In this document: piece by piece, positions 17,470-26,377 of the stretch | Layout: the number at the start of each line of letters is the position of its first letter | Numbering within the stretch: the stretch's first letter is position 1 | Source: CATOSP01 sp965237775 | Lineage (GTDB): Bacteria > Chloroflexota > Dehalococcoidia > Lucifugimonadales > UBA3495 | NCBI GenBank assembly: GCA_965237775.1 | Contig: OZ250155.1 | Coordinates: forward strand, 1,736,001 to 1,800,000 | Direction of reading: 5' to 3' | Length of the DNA: 64,000 nucleotides | Position numbers and translations under genes: made by a program | Notes under the pieces: model-generated | Database searches by the model: none | Told to the model about the DNA's origin: nothing | What the model saw: only the letters and a program-made list of their open reading frames with translations

Positions 17470-18336
17470 TTAGGCTGAGTCGAAGCTGTCCAGCAGCGCC
17501 CTGACCGACTCCCGGGTGTCTTCCCTGGCCAGCCCGAATCCCAGGGACGCTTTCAATAGGCCCAGCGGAGTCCCTCCGTCATACCTGGTCCCTTGAAACT
17601 CGTAGGCGTAAATATCTGTGTCGTCCAGCAAGATTGAAAGACCGTCGGTAAGCTGAATCTCCCCCTTGGCGCCGGGGGGTGTGCGCCTAAGACAGTCAAA
17701 AATTTCAGCCGGCAGGATGTAGCGCCCCACGATGGCCAGGTTGGAAGGGGCGTCTTCCCTGGCTGGTTTCTCCACCAGGGACTTTATGCGGTGTACCCGG
17801 CCGGAGACCCGGGCGGCCTCCACCACTCCGTAGTTTTGGACCATTTCCCAGGGCACTGGTTCCACGGAGACGACCCCGCCCCCATGTTCCTCTTGCACAT
17901 CGAGCATTTGGGAAAGCACGCCGGGGATGTTGTCCACAATGTCGTCGGGGAGGATTACGGCGAAAGGCTCGCCGCCGACGGCTTCTTCAGCGGTGAGGAC
18001 CGCATGGCCCAAGCCAAGGGGTTGCTCCTGAATCACGAAGGAGACGTCGGCCAAATTGGATGCTGCCCGTACCTTTTCCGCCATGTCAGCCGCCCCTGTG
18101 TCCAGAAGGTGACGTTCCAGTGACTCTTGCGGCTGGAAGTACGAGGCAATGGACTCCTTGCCCCTCGCCGTGACGATTACGACCCGTTCAAACCCAGCCT
18201 CGGCAGCCTCTTCAACTACGTACTGGAGCATGGGCTTGTCCAGAATCGGCATCAGTTCCTTGGGGACCGACTTGGTAATGGGCAGGAACCGGGTGCCCAG
18301 GCCAGCGGCGGGGATCACGGCGGTCCGAATCGTCAT
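17470..18336 (-). CDS. galU: UTP-glucose-1-phosphate uridylyltransferase
   Basis: 288 residues. Makes UDP-glucose from UTP and glucose-1-phosphate for glycan and envelope precursor synthesis. The signature AAGLGTRFLPITKSVPKELMPI at the N-terminus and VLPDDIV (metal-binding Asp), SLVEKP and GEIQLTDGLS are diagnostic of the bacterial GalU family. The start has AGGAGTGACGC upstream and lies 16 bp after a predicted transcription start. dTDP-glucose synthases (RmlA) are shorter in these motifs and less likely. Confidence 0.93.
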   Translation of the reverse strand: MTIRTAVIPAAGLGTRFLPITKSVPKELMPILDKPMLQYVVEEAAEAGFERVVIVTARGKESIASYFQPQESLERHLLDTGAADMAEKVRAASNLADVSFVIQEQPLGLGHAVLTAEEAVGGEPFAVILPDDIVDNIPGVLSQMLDVQEEHGGGVVSVEPVPWEMVQNYGVVEAARVSGRVHRIKSLVEKPAREDAPSNLAIVGRYILPAEIFDCLRRTPPGAKGEIQLTDGLSILLDDTDIYAYEFQGTRYDGGTPLGLLKASLGFGLAREDTRESVRALLDSFDSA

Positions 18337-18358
18337 GCGTCACTCCTAATTCGCAACA

Positions 18359-18387
18359 ATTTTATCATCGGTGCCGTAGCGTAACAA
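18359..18387 (-). promoter_or_regulatory. Promoter of the galU operon
   Basis: On the minus strand TTGTTA (18387-18382), 17-bp spacer, TAAAAT (18364-18359). The transcript would carry a short leader with the AGGAG ribosome site. Confidence 0.6.
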
Positions 18388-18442
18388 CGAACGGTTCCCG
18401 CCTGGGCGGGGTCAATCAATTGTTGGCTGAATTCCACGTTGC

Positions 18443-18526
18443 CGTCACTCCCCCGAAAGCGGGAATGACGGGACAATAGCTGGTGGCCAGTGGTTAGTGG
18501 GAACCGGCCCCTGACCACTGGCCACC
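18443..18526. repeat. Two intergenic inverted repeats between galU and SRP RNA
   Basis: CGTCACTCCC (18443-18452) pairs with GGGAATGACG (18461-18470) with one mismatch. GGTGGCCAGTGG (18482-18493) pairs perfectly with CCACTGGCCACC (18515-18526). The second carries CCACTAA/CCACTGG heptamers like the arrays elsewhere in the window. Confidence 0.55.
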
Positions 18527-18553
18527 GGATACCAGCCACCGGCGACTGACTAT

Positions 18554-18582
18554 TTGACATGGTACAACCCCTGCTCTACCAT
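18554..18582 (+). promoter_or_regulatory. Promoter of the SRP RNA gene
   Basis: A perfect TTGACA (18554-18559), 17-bp spacer and TACCAT (18577-18582). Predicted start near 18589-18590, matching the 5' end of the RNA. Confidence 0.7.
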
Positions 18583-18590
18583 GATATTGA

Positions 18591-18854
18591 GGCCGCGCTA
18601 GACGGGGAGCTAGCGGTGCCCTGTACTCGCAATCCGCTATAGCGGGGTTGAATGCCTCCCCCAGGCGGGGCCAATGGGCCTATATTCCGGGTTGATGATA
18701 TTGATGGTTGGGTCCCACGCGGCGTAGCCTTGTGAACCCCGCCAGGCCGGAAGGAGCAACGGTAAGCAGGACCCTACGAGTGCCGTGGGAGCGCCTGACC
18801 TGAGTCATCGCCCGGGACAAGTCCAGTGGTTGTTGTCAAAGGGAGGTGCGCGGT
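18591..18854 (+). ncRNA. ffs: Signal recognition particle RNA, large bacterial type
   Basis: About 265 nt. The 5' part has TAGCGGTGCCCTGTACTCG and GCAATCCGCT, characteristic of the Alu domain of large (Bacillus-type) SRP RNA. The S domain has GTGAACCCCGCCAGG and GGAAGGAGCAACGGTA, which bind Ffh. The ends pair: CCGCGC (18593-18598) with GCGCGG (18848-18853). The RNA scaffolds SRP for cotranslational membrane targeting. Its 3' end overlaps the upstream extension of the rsmA open frame, arguing for the later rsmA start. Confidence 0.92.
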
Positions 18855-18888
18855 CTCTAAGCTCTCCACAAATGGTCACGGCGCGACG

Positions 18889-19743
18889 GTGCGTGCTCTG
18901 GCCTCAGAACCTTCCATCGGGGCCAGGCATAGGGCGCGAAAAGCGCTGGGACAACACTTCCTCACCGATGGGCGAATTCTCAACCGCATTGTCGCCGCAG
19001 CGGAATTATCCCCAGAAGACCTGGTTGTTGAGATTGGACCGGGGCGGGGCTCGCTCACTCGGAGGCTAGTCCAGAAGGCAGGACGAGTGGTTGCCGTTGA
19101 GATGGATGAAGCCCTCGCCGCCGGACTGCCGCAACTGCTTGGCAACCCTCCGAATTTGACCACGCTCCACGGCGATGCCAGGACAATAGACCTCATCCCC
19201 GTCATCGGCCCCGATGCGCCGTTCAAGGTTGTAGCCAATCTGCCCTATTATGCCGCCAACCCCATTATCCGGAGATTCCTGGAGTCGGGACCCGGGCCGG
19301 AGACCATGGTCGTGATGGTGCAGCGGGAAGTAGCCCAGTCCATGCTGGCCCAGCCGGGAAAGATGAGCATCCTATCCGTGGCCACCCAGTTCTATGCCGT
19401 TCCCCGTTTTGTTTGCAATGTTCCCCCAAGAGCATTCCGGCCTCCCCCCAAGGTCACCTCTACGGTGGTTAAGCTGGACCTGCGCTCAAGCCACGCACTG
19501 GAATTGGACGATCCACAGCCTTTTTTCGCGCTGGTAAGAGCCGGATTCGCGGCCCCGCGCAAACAACTGCGCAACTCCCTTAGCCAGGGGCTTGGGGCTC
19601 CTCCTGGGCAAGTGGGAACGCTATTGGAAGACGTCGCGGTCGACGGCACACGAAGGCCGGAGACTCTAAGTATCGAGGAATGGGGCAGGGTGTACGACGG
19701 TTGGGAGCGGAGGGCCCAGGTTGATCGTAACCGCGCCGGCTAA
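18889..19743 (+). CDS. rsmA: 16S rRNA dimethyladenosine transferase
   Basis: About 284 residues. RsmA (KsgA) uses SAM to dimethylate two adjacent adenines near the 3' end of 16S rRNA late in 30S assembly. Motifs: RARKALGQHFLTD at the N-terminus, VEIGPGRGSLTRRL (SAM binding), and catalytic NLPYY. The frame is open from 18826, but that part lies in SRP RNA, so GTG 18889 is preferred; there is no clear ribosome site. The 3' end overlaps ispE by 23 bp. Confidence 0.92.
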   Translation: MRALASEPSIGARHRARKALGQHFLTDGRILNRIVAAAELSPEDLVVEIGPGRGSLTRRLVQKAGRVVAVEMDEALAAGLPQLLGNPPNLTTLHGDARTIDLIPVIGPDAPFKVVANLPYYAANPIIRRFLESGPGPETMVVMVQREVAQSMLAQPGKMSILSVATQFYAVPRFVCNVPPRAFRPPPKVTSTVVKLDLRSSHALELDDPQPFFALVRAGFAAPRKQLRNSLSQGLGAPPGQVGTLLEDVAVDGTRRPETLSIEEWGRVYDGWERRAQVDRNRAG

Positions 19744-20602
19744 GATCAACCTCACCCTGGAGATTCTGGGGCGGCGAGCCGATGGGTTTCATGAAGTCAA
19801 GACTGTTCTCCAGACCATCGATCTCCAAGACCAACTGGAGATCGAGACCGCCCCTGCCCTTAACGTGGAGTGCGACGATCCTTCTCTATCGGGCGAGAAC
19901 AATTTGGTATGGCGGGCCGCGTCTGACCTGGCCGCCCACGCGGGTACCGAGCCCGGAGCGCGCATCTTTCTCCGCAAGTCTATTCCGGTGGGGATGGGGC
20001 TGGGCGGCGGGAGCAGCGACGCGGCGGCTGCGCTGCTATCGCTCAACGAATTATGGGGTTTGGGACTGAATGTTGACGAGCTTGCCGGGCTGGCGGCAGG
20101 CATTGGGTCCGACGTTGCCTTCTTCCTTTGGGGAGGTACGGCCCTCGCTTCGGGCAGAGGAGAAATCATAGAACCCGCACCCTCTTTCCCGCCCATGCTT
20201 TTAACCCTGGTGTGCCCGACGGAGACTATTCCCGAGAAGACGAGAAAAGTCTACTCCCAGGTAACACCCGGCCAATACAGTGACGGCGCGCGCACCGGCG
20301 AGTTTCTGGAAATCCTAAAAGCCGGGCAATTCGTATCAGACATGGTGAGTAACGGACTGGATGAATTGTGCTTCAGGGTATTTCCAGGCCTGGAGGAACT
20401 AAGGCATCAATTGTCCGATTTGGCGGCCTCCAAGCCCGTGGTTTCTGGCGCAGGGCCGGCGATGTTTTGCTTACCCACCAACGAAGATGAGCATCAAAGC
20501 ATAGCAAATACCTTGAAACCGCGGGGATTCCAGGTATACCGTGTACGGACGGTCGGCCCCAAGACCGGTGAAACAGAGCAATATCGGGCCGGCGGACCTT
20601 GA
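19721..20602 (+). CDS. ispE: 4-diphosphocytidyl-2-C-methyl-D-erythritol kinase
   Basis: 293 residues of the GHMP kinase superfamily. IspE phosphorylates CDP-methylerythritol in the MEP isoprenoid pathway. Motifs: TAPAKINLTLEILGRRADGFHE at the N-terminus, the ATP loop PVGMGLGGGSSDAAA, GSDVAFFLWGG, and VVSGAGPAMF near the end. The TTG start at 19721 has GGAG upstream and lies inside the end of rsmA, so translation is probably coupled. Confidence 0.94.
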   Translation: MIVTAPAKINLTLEILGRRADGFHEVKTVLQTIDLQDQLEIETAPALNVECDDPSLSGENNLVWRAASDLAAHAGTEPGARIFLRKSIPVGMGLGGGSSDAAAALLSLNELWGLGLNVDELAGLAAGIGSDVAFFLWGGTALASGRGEIIEPAPSFPPMLLTLVCPTETIPEKTRKVYSQVTPGQYSDGARTGEFLEILKAGQFVSDMVSNGLDELCFRVFPGLEELRHQLSDLAASKPVVSGAGPAMFCLPTNEDEHQSIANTLKPRGFQVYRVRTVGPKTGETEQYRAGGP

Positions 20603-20660
20603 TTTAACAGTTACCAGGGCTTGGTTTAACAATTACCTGGGGAGGTAGGCAGGAGTCCTC

Positions 20661-21533
20661 ATGGTCATACCGGGAATCATAGGCATCGGCATGGACCCCA
20701 TCCTGATCAATGCCGGGCCGTTCATCATATCCTGGCACGGGCTGTTCACATTCATTGCCGTCGCAACCGCGGTGGTGTTGACCGTCTACTGGGGCAAAAA
20801 AGAAGGCATGTCAGCCGACGCCGTCTATTCCGTTTCCCTGTGGTGCATCATCGGCGGGATCGTGGGGGCACGGGTGGTCCATATCATCGATTTCTGGGGA
20901 GAAATCTACCAGCACGATCCGGTTAGACTCCTGTATGTGTGGGAAGGCGGGATCGCCATCTACGGGGCGATCCTGGGCGGGTTCATCGGCGGCGCGATCT
21001 ATATCACCTTCAGGAACTCCGCCTGGTTCCTTGGCGTCTGGGGACGATATTTCAGGTTCATGGGCGAGCCGGAACGGGCCCCGTTGCCCGGTGTCGGCCA
21101 CCTGGCGGACGTAGCGGCGCCCGCCCTGCTCATCGCGATGGCCATAGGCCGCCTGGGCGACGTCATCAACGGCGAACACTTCGCCAAGGCCTCAGACCTG
21201 CCTTGGGCGTTCGTCTACACCAACCCCAACAGCCCAGGATACCTACAACCCGCGTCTCACCCGGCGGTCCTATACGAGTTGTTGTTCGACCTAATCCTGG
21301 TGGCCATCATCTGGCCGTTCCGTCACCGTTTGAGGCCCCACGGGATGTTCTTCGTCATGTACGGCGCGCTGTACTCAGTGGGGAGATTCTTCTTGAGCTT
21401 CCTGCGCGTGGAGGCCAACCAGTACTTCGGGATACTGAACCAGGCGCAAGTGTTGGCGCTATTGGTGATCTTGGTGGCTATCCCGCTTCTGGTGTACAAG
21501 GCCCAGTTCGTGCGGCCCACATCGGCGCCGTAG
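20661..21533 (+). CDS. lgt: Prolipoprotein diacylglyceryl transferase
   Basis: 290-residue inner-membrane enzyme that attaches diacylglycerol to the lipobox Cys of prelipoproteins. About seven membrane segments. The N-terminal SWHGLFTFIAV, GGIVGARVVHI, WEGGIAIYGAILGG, and the Lgt signature region AMAIGRLGDVINGEHF are present. The usual Asn-Phe of GRxGNFxN is Asp-Val here. HPAVLYELLFDL and a final YSVGRFFLSFLR also match. The ATG follows GGAGGTAGGCAGGAG. Confidence 0.92.
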   Translation: MVIPGIIGIGMDPILINAGPFIISWHGLFTFIAVATAVVLTVYWGKKEGMSADAVYSVSLWCIIGGIVGARVVHIIDFWGEIYQHDPVRLLYVWEGGIAIYGAILGGFIGGAIYITFRNSAWFLGVWGRYFRFMGEPERAPLPGVGHLADVAAPALLIAMAIGRLGDVINGEHFAKASDLPWAFVYTNPNSPGYLQPASHPAVLYELLFDLILVAIIWPFRHRLRPHGMFFVMYGALYSVGRFFLSFLRVEANQYFGILNQAQVLALLVILVAIPLLVYKAQFVRPTSAP

Positions 21534-21580
21534 CAGAGGACAGGAGTTGCCGGGCAGGGATAAATCCGGCGACATGGAGA

Positions 21581-23269
21581 TCAGGAAGCCCGGAAGTCCA
21601 GAACGCGCAGCGCCTTGGCCCCGGGACCCTGCCGGTGATCGTCAATGACCGTGTAGACGAGGTCCACAGCGCCGGTCCCGGCAACCCAATCGTGGCCCAG
21701 GTTGAACCCAAGCGCGGTCCACATTCTTCCCACGCCGCCAACGGTCAGCGCGAAGTGCTGACCGTTGGGCCCCATCATGCGCAACCCCCCCACATCCAGC
21801 CCGCGGCTCAAGAACTTTGGCGCCCGGTTGCCCTGGCCATAGGGTTGAAGCTCGGCTAGCCAATGGAGTAGGTCGTTGTTCAACTCGTCCAGGTCTATTT
21901 CCGCGTCGATTATCAGCTCGTGGCGTGTGTCGAGGGAATCCAGGGCCGACCCGGCATAGGCTAGTAAAGCTTCGGTTACCTCGGGAAGCCTATCTCTTGG
22001 CACCGTAAATCCCGCTGCTTGGGCGTGACCCCCGTAACGGACCATAATCTCCTGGAAGGTCGCAAAGGCTTCAACAAGGTTGAACCCCGGGATACTTCGG
22101 GCGCTGGCCACCAGGTTGTCTCCCTGGGTGGACATCACCACGGCGGGACGGTTATATGTTTCCGCCAATCGTCCTGCCACGATACCAGCGACCCCGCCGT
22201 CGATTCTGGGGTCTTCCACTATAAGAATCGGCGGCGCGCCCCTTGCCCAGTGGGCTGAGACCTGTTCCCGGGCGATGTTATAGGCCTCTTCGGTAACAGA
22301 CCGCCGCGTCCAGTTCTGTTCCTCAAGTTGGTTGGCCAACCGCTCGGCCTCAGCGTCGGACCGGGTGGTGAGCAGCATGTAGCTGTCCATGGCGTGGCCC
22401 ATTCTACCGGGAGAGTTGATCCGTGGAGCCAACTGGAACGACACTGTCTCAGTATCCAGTTGATTCGGGTCCACACCGGCGCGTCTGTACAGGGCTCGCA
22501 GGCCGGGACGTTCGGTCCGGCCCAGGGCGGCCAGCCCCTCCTTGACGATAAAACGGTTCTCGTCTACCAGCGGCACCAGGTCGGCGATGGTCCCAAGGGC
22601 GGCCAACTCCAGCAGCCCCGGTCCCCACGGCTGCCCGTAGAACTCGTAGAGGCCCTGCATCAGCTTGAACGCAAGCCCAGCGCCGCAGAGTTCATAGAAG
22701 GGGTAAGTGCCTCCGGGAAGTTTGGGGTTGAGGACGGCGGCGGCGTTGGGCACTTCGTCTTGCGGCAAGTGATGGTCTGTGATGATCACGTCAACACTCA
22801 TGCCGCGGGCGTGGGCCACCTCCTCCACCGACGTGATGCCACAGTCAACCGTTACTATGAGACTGGCGCCGTAGCCAACCAGTTGATCGATCGCGTCGTT
22901 GGAGAGTCCGTGACCCTCATCGGACCGGCGGGGAAGGTATGGAGACACCTTGACGCCTAGTAATGTCAGGCCCTCGGAGATGATGGCCGTGCCGGTGACG
23001 CCGTCAACGTCGAAGTCCCCGAATACGCCTACGGTTTCCTTCCGTTGAACAGCCTGGTACAGCCTGCCCACGGCGCGGTCCATCCCGGACATTCGCTGTG
23101 GATCGTATGGGAGCTGATGGGGAGGTTCTAGGAAGAAGCGGAGCTTTTCAGCGGTGTCGATCCCGCGCCGGGCTAACAGCTCGGCGATAGGCCGGGGGAC
23201 GTCCGCAGGCAGGTCTCCCGTATTCACGGGCTGCGGCAGCACCCACTCTTTCGGTGGAGCGTCTGTCAT
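21581..23269 (-). CDS. recJ: Single-stranded-DNA-specific exonuclease RecJ
   Basis: 562 residues, a 5'-3' ssDNA exonuclease of the DHH superfamily used in recombination and mismatch repair. Metal motifs in order: VFGDFDVDGVTGTAI, IVTVDCGITS and VIITDHHLPQ, then the DHHA1 motif GGHAQAAGFTV and a C-terminal OB-type domain. Slightly short but complete. Its ATG lies 22 bp after the fabF stop and lacks a Shine-Dalgarno sequence, suggesting coupled translation. Confidence 0.93.
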   Translation of the reverse strand: MTDAPPKEWVLPQPVNTGDLPADVPRPIAELLARRGIDTAEKLRFFLEPPHQLPYDPQRMSGMDRAVGRLYQAVQRKETVGVFGDFDVDGVTGTAIISEGLTLLGVKVSPYLPRRSDEGHGLSNDAIDQLVGYGASLIVTVDCGITSVEEVAHARGMSVDVIITDHHLPQDEVPNAAAVLNPKLPGGTYPFYELCGAGLAFKLMQGLYEFYGQPWGPGLLELAALGTIADLVPLVDENRFIVKEGLAALGRTERPGLRALYRRAGVDPNQLDTETVSFQLAPRINSPGRMGHAMDSYMLLTTRSDAEAERLANQLEEQNWTRRSVTEEAYNIAREQVSAHWARGAPPILIVEDPRIDGGVAGIVAGRLAETYNRPAVVMSTQGDNLVASARSIPGFNLVEAFATFQEIMVRYGGHAQAAGFTVPRDRLPEVTEALLAYAGSALDSLDTRHELIIDAEIDLDELNNDLLHWLAELQPYGQGNRAPKFLSRGLDVGGLRMMGPNGQHFALTVGGVGRMWTALGFNLGHDWVAGTGAVDLVYTVIDDHRQGPGAKALRVLDFRAS

Positions 23270-23291
23270 AGGGGGAAGCCAGTCAAGCGGG

Positions 23292-24545
23292 TCAGGCCTC
23301 TAGCCCCGGATGGGCGATCACCAATACGGAGTTGTGGCCTCCAAATCCGAAGGAATTGCTCATGCAGACCTGGACCGGTTGCGCACGCGCCTGGTTGGGA
23401 ATGTAGTCCAGGTCACATTCCGGGTCCGGTTCCCGCAGGTTGATGGTTGGCGGCAGTGCGCTGTTTTGCAACGCCTGAACGCAGATCGCGGCCTCCAGGG
23501 CTCCGCCGGCTCCGAGAAGGTGGCCAGTCATCGACTTGGTGGAGCTAATGGGAATGCGGTAGGCTTCCTCGCCGAGCGCGAGCTTGATAGCTTTGGTTTC
23601 TTGCCGGTCGTTCAAGGGAGTGGAGGTGCCGTGTGCATTGACGTAATCCACTTGTGATGGGTCTAGGTCCGCCGACTGCAGGGCCAGCAGCATGGCGCGG
23701 GCCGCGCTCTGACCGGTGGGGCCGGGTTCTGTGAGGTGGTGCGCGTCCGACGTGGCTCCATAGCCGCGCAGTTCCGCCAGTGGGGTTGCACCCCTGCCCT
23801 CGGCGCTCCGCTGACTTTCCAGCACCAAGACCGCCGCCCCCTCGGCTATGACAAACCCATCCCGATGAACGTCGAAGGGGCGGCTCGCCTGCCCGGGTGG
23901 CTCATTCGACCGGGAGAGGGCCCGCATGGAGTTGAACCCGGCGACCGCGATAGGTGACACCGGGGCCTCGCTGCCTCCCGCGAGGACCACGTCTTCCTGG
24001 CCGCGGCGCACCATTTCCCAGCCCTGGCCCAGGGCGTCTGCGCCGCTGGAGCAGGAGGACACCAGGCAGTAGTTGGCGCCCATTGCTCCGGTGACCATGG
24101 AGACCTGTGCGGATGCCATGTCGGCCAGCATCATGGGAATAAGGAAGGGGCTGACTCTCTTGGGTCCGCGCTGGCTCAATACCTCGTGCTGCTGCGAGAG
24201 GGTGATGATCCCGCCGATCCCGCTTCCTATGATGACGCCTACTCGAAAGGGGTCCTTGGTCCGAGGGTCCAGTCCCGCCTGGGTACAGGCCTCCTGGGCA
24301 GCCACGGCGGCAAGTTGGGCAAAGCGGTCCATCCGGCGGGCTTCTTTGCGCTCCAGATGGCTTTCTGGGTCGAATCCCTTTACTTCCCCCGCGATTCGCG
24401 TATCGAAGCCATCGGTGTCGAAGGCGGTAATATAGTCGATCCCCGACTTGCCTTGGGTTAGCTGGTCCCAGGTAGAACCGACGTCCAGCCCCAGGGGGCT
24501 GACGATGCCGATACCAGTGATGAACACACGTTGAAGCTCGCTCAT
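23292..24545 (-). CDS. fabF: Beta-ketoacyl-ACP synthase II (FabF type), copy 1
   Basis: 417 residues of a condensing enzyme that extends acyl-ACP with malonyl-ACP in fatty acid synthesis. Catalytic Cys165 lies in VSSCSSGAD, with the two His residues in NAHGTSTPLND and STKSMTGHLLGAGG and the C-terminal SNSFGFGGHN. The start at ATG 24545 (MSELQRVFITG) fits the family better than the open frame's 24575. A second fabF-like gene lies at 30779. No acyl carrier protein gene is adjacent. Confidence 0.9.
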   Translation of the reverse strand: MSELQRVFITGIGIVSPLGLDVGSTWDQLTQGKSGIDYITAFDTDGFDTRIAGEVKGFDPESHLERKEARRMDRFAQLAAVAAQEACTQAGLDPRTKDPFRVGVIIGSGIGGIITLSQQHEVLSQRGPKRVSPFLIPMMLADMASAQVSMVTGAMGANYCLVSSCSSGADALGQGWEMVRRGQEDVVLAGGSEAPVSPIAVAGFNSMRALSRSNEPPGQASRPFDVHRDGFVIAEGAAVLVLESQRSAEGRGATPLAELRGYGATSDAHHLTEPGPTGQSAARAMLLALQSADLDPSQVDYVNAHGTSTPLNDRQETKAIKLALGEEAYRIPISSTKSMTGHLLGAGGALEAAICVQALQNSALPPTINLREPDPECDLDYIPNQARAQPVQVCMSNSFGFGGHNSVLVIAHPGLEA

Positions 24546-24574
24546 ATTATTCCCAGCGCCAAGTAAACATAACA

Positions 24575-24607
24575 AGATGGACGAAGAGGGTCACCCTTCG
24601 TCCATCT
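24575..24607 (-). terminator. Terminator after the radical SAM gene
   Basis: A 12-bp stem, AGATGGACGAAG (24575-24586) with CTTCGTCCATCT (24596-24607), with a further GGG/CCC pairing in the loop. On the minus strand it is followed by a moderately T-rich stretch, TTGTTATGTTTACTT, just before fabF. Confidence 0.65.
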
Positions 24608-24670
24608 ATCATTTCATGGTTTAGCGCCACACCGCCCTCCATCCCCGGCCGCTTGGTTGGTCTCCTGCGA

Positions 24671-26377
24671 TTAGTCTCTTGCGACCCTTCCTCGTTGGGA
24701 CTCTGTGACGACCCGGTTCAGCGTCTCACTAAGCTCGTTTATGCGTCCCGAGATATTGGCCGCCAGTTCTCGCTTACTCTCGTCGATGGGGCCGGACAGC
24801 CTGTTCAGCGATTCGGTAAGTTCGGTGATGCTCTGGCCGATGTTGTCGACCACTTCCCGCCTGGCGTTGGCCAGGGGCTGGGACACGGAGCGGAGCGTTT
24901 CCACCAATTCTCCGACTCTGACGGCCATGGTGTCGGCGAATTCCGAGCCGTGCATCGACACAGGGTCCGACCAGCCGCGGAGGTTGTCTATGGCCTCGGC
25001 CAACCTGGCGCTGATGGAGTCTCCCAGGTCTCTGCTCGTGGCGGCCAACCGTAGCCGGTATGTTCGGAGAATGCGGAAGATCCGCTGGTACAGGTCGTCG
25101 ATCGGCGTCAGTCTGGCGGAGTACCGCTCGAAGAGCTCACGGGTCTCCTCCATGCTCCAGCGTTCGTCAAAGTGGACGAACTGGCGGCCGGTGTACAGGT
25201 GATAGGGCCGCATCTCGCCTTCTTGCAGGATCTCGCCGTTGGCGTTCAAGGGGGTCAGGCTGTCCCAGTTGGACGTTGCCGGTAGGGGAGTCAGGAAGTT
25301 AACGGTCTGGTAATTGCTGATTTCCGTCACCCAGTCCGCAAGCTCCATAATGCTCTGTTCAGTGTCGTAGGGAAGTCCGATGATGGTCATAGCCACCACC
25401 GAGAAACCCATCTGGTTCATACTGATGAGGTCTGAGTGAACTTGACCGGGTTCCTGCCGTTTTTTAACCAGTTGAAGGTTTTCCGCGTTGTCGGATTCCA
25501 CGCCAACGTAGGCCATCTTGATATTGGCGTCGGTCATCGCCTTGGCCAACTCTGGGTCCTGGCCTATCTCCGCCCGGGCCTGGCAGATCAGGTACATGTC
25601 TTTGGTGTGGTCCTTCCAGGCCTTGAGCCGTTCCAGCCGTTCATTCCTGAACTTGGTTGCCCGCAGCGGGGGCGGGTGCAGGTCATCGGAAATGAAGGTC
25701 TGCAATGTGCCATTTCGCGAGGAGTGGATCAGGCCGTCCTCCGCCAATTGCCGAAGCTGGGCGAGGCGTTTGATTTCCGTCTCCCTGTTCACCAACCGGT
25801 AACCCAAGAATTGTTGGATCACCTGGCAGTAGGTGCAACTTTCGGTGCATCCCCGCACCGTCTCAATGACCCCTCCCGCCATGGGATTCGAGGAGTTCAA
25901 GTCCTTGATGGAGCGAAAGTCGGGCAACTCCACGAAGTCTGGAGCGACGAGACCCTGCCGCCGAGTCTGGACCACGTGGCCGTCTTTCCGGTAGGAAATC
26001 CCGGGCACCTTGTTCAGGTATTGGTCCCGCGCATCGCCCTTGTAGGTGAGGAGCACATCGCATAGCTGTCCGACGATATCCTCGCCTTCACGTTGCACGA
26101 TCACGTCGAAGTTACCGTAGTCGAAGGCTTCCTCGGTCAACGGACTCATCTGGGGTCCGCCGCCGATGGTTATCAACTCCGGATGGTATTGCTTGGCCTG
26201 GCGGGCGACCTGATAACCCCTGGGCGCTTCGTTAATCAACGCCGTGACCATGAGGATGTCCACGCCGTCCAAGTCCTTCTCGGGGTCGATCAGACCGGAG
26301 CGGTCTTCGAACCATATCTCCCGCTCGTAGAGGTAAGGCCCTTGCCATTGGGCCAGAGCGCCGGACAGGAAGAGCAT
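24671..26377 (-). CDS. B12-binding domain radical SAM protein (N-terminus apparently frameshifted)
   Basis: 568 residues from the first in-frame ATG. An N-terminal cobalamin-binding-like region (ILMVTALINEAPRGYQVAR, ITIGGGPQMSP) is followed by a radical SAM core with the 4Fe-4S cysteines in RGCTESCTYCQV (177, 181, 184) and GVESDNAENL. The C-terminal 130 residues are amphipathic helix rich in Ser, Glu and Arg. In the plus-one-shifted frame upstream, an ATG at 26460 with AGGAG begins MSRIKRVMLVQPASAGG, which looks like the missing N-terminus; the two frames meet near 26405-26418. So this is either a sequence error or a recent frameshift. Methyltransferase or ring-forming chemistry is possible, and the substrate is unknown. 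Confidence 0.8.
   Translation of the reverse strand: MLFLSGALAQWQGPYLYEREIWFEDRSGLIDPEKDLDGVDILMVTALINEAPRGYQVARQAKQYHPELITIGGGPQMSPLTEEAFDYGNFDVIVQREGEDIVGQLCDVLLTYKGDARDQYLNKVPGISYRKDGHVVQTRRQGLVAPDFVELPDFRSIKDLNSSNPMAGGVIETVRGCTESCTYCQVIQQFLGYRLVNRETEIKRLAQLRQLAEDGLIHSSRNGTLQTFISDDLHPPPLRATKFRNERLERLKAWKDHTKDMYLICQARAEIGQDPELAKAMTDANIKMAYVGVESDNAENLQLVKKRQEPGQVHSDLISMNQMGFSVVAMTIIGLPYDTEQSIMELADWVTEISNYQTVNFLTPLPATSNWDSLTPLNANGEILQEGEMRPYHLYTGRQFVHFDERWSMEETRELFERYSARLTPIDDLYQRIFRILRTYRLRLAATSRDLGDSISARLAEAIDNLRGWSDPVSMHGSEFADTMAVRVGELVETLRSVSQPLANARREVVDNIGQSITELTESLNRLSGPIDESKRELAANISGRINELSETLNRVVTESQRGRVARD

Noticed and set aside
20939..21859. Plus-strand 306-codon open frame
   Set aside because: Runs out of frame across lgt and antisense to recJ; low-complexity Arg/Pro/Gly-rich sequence.
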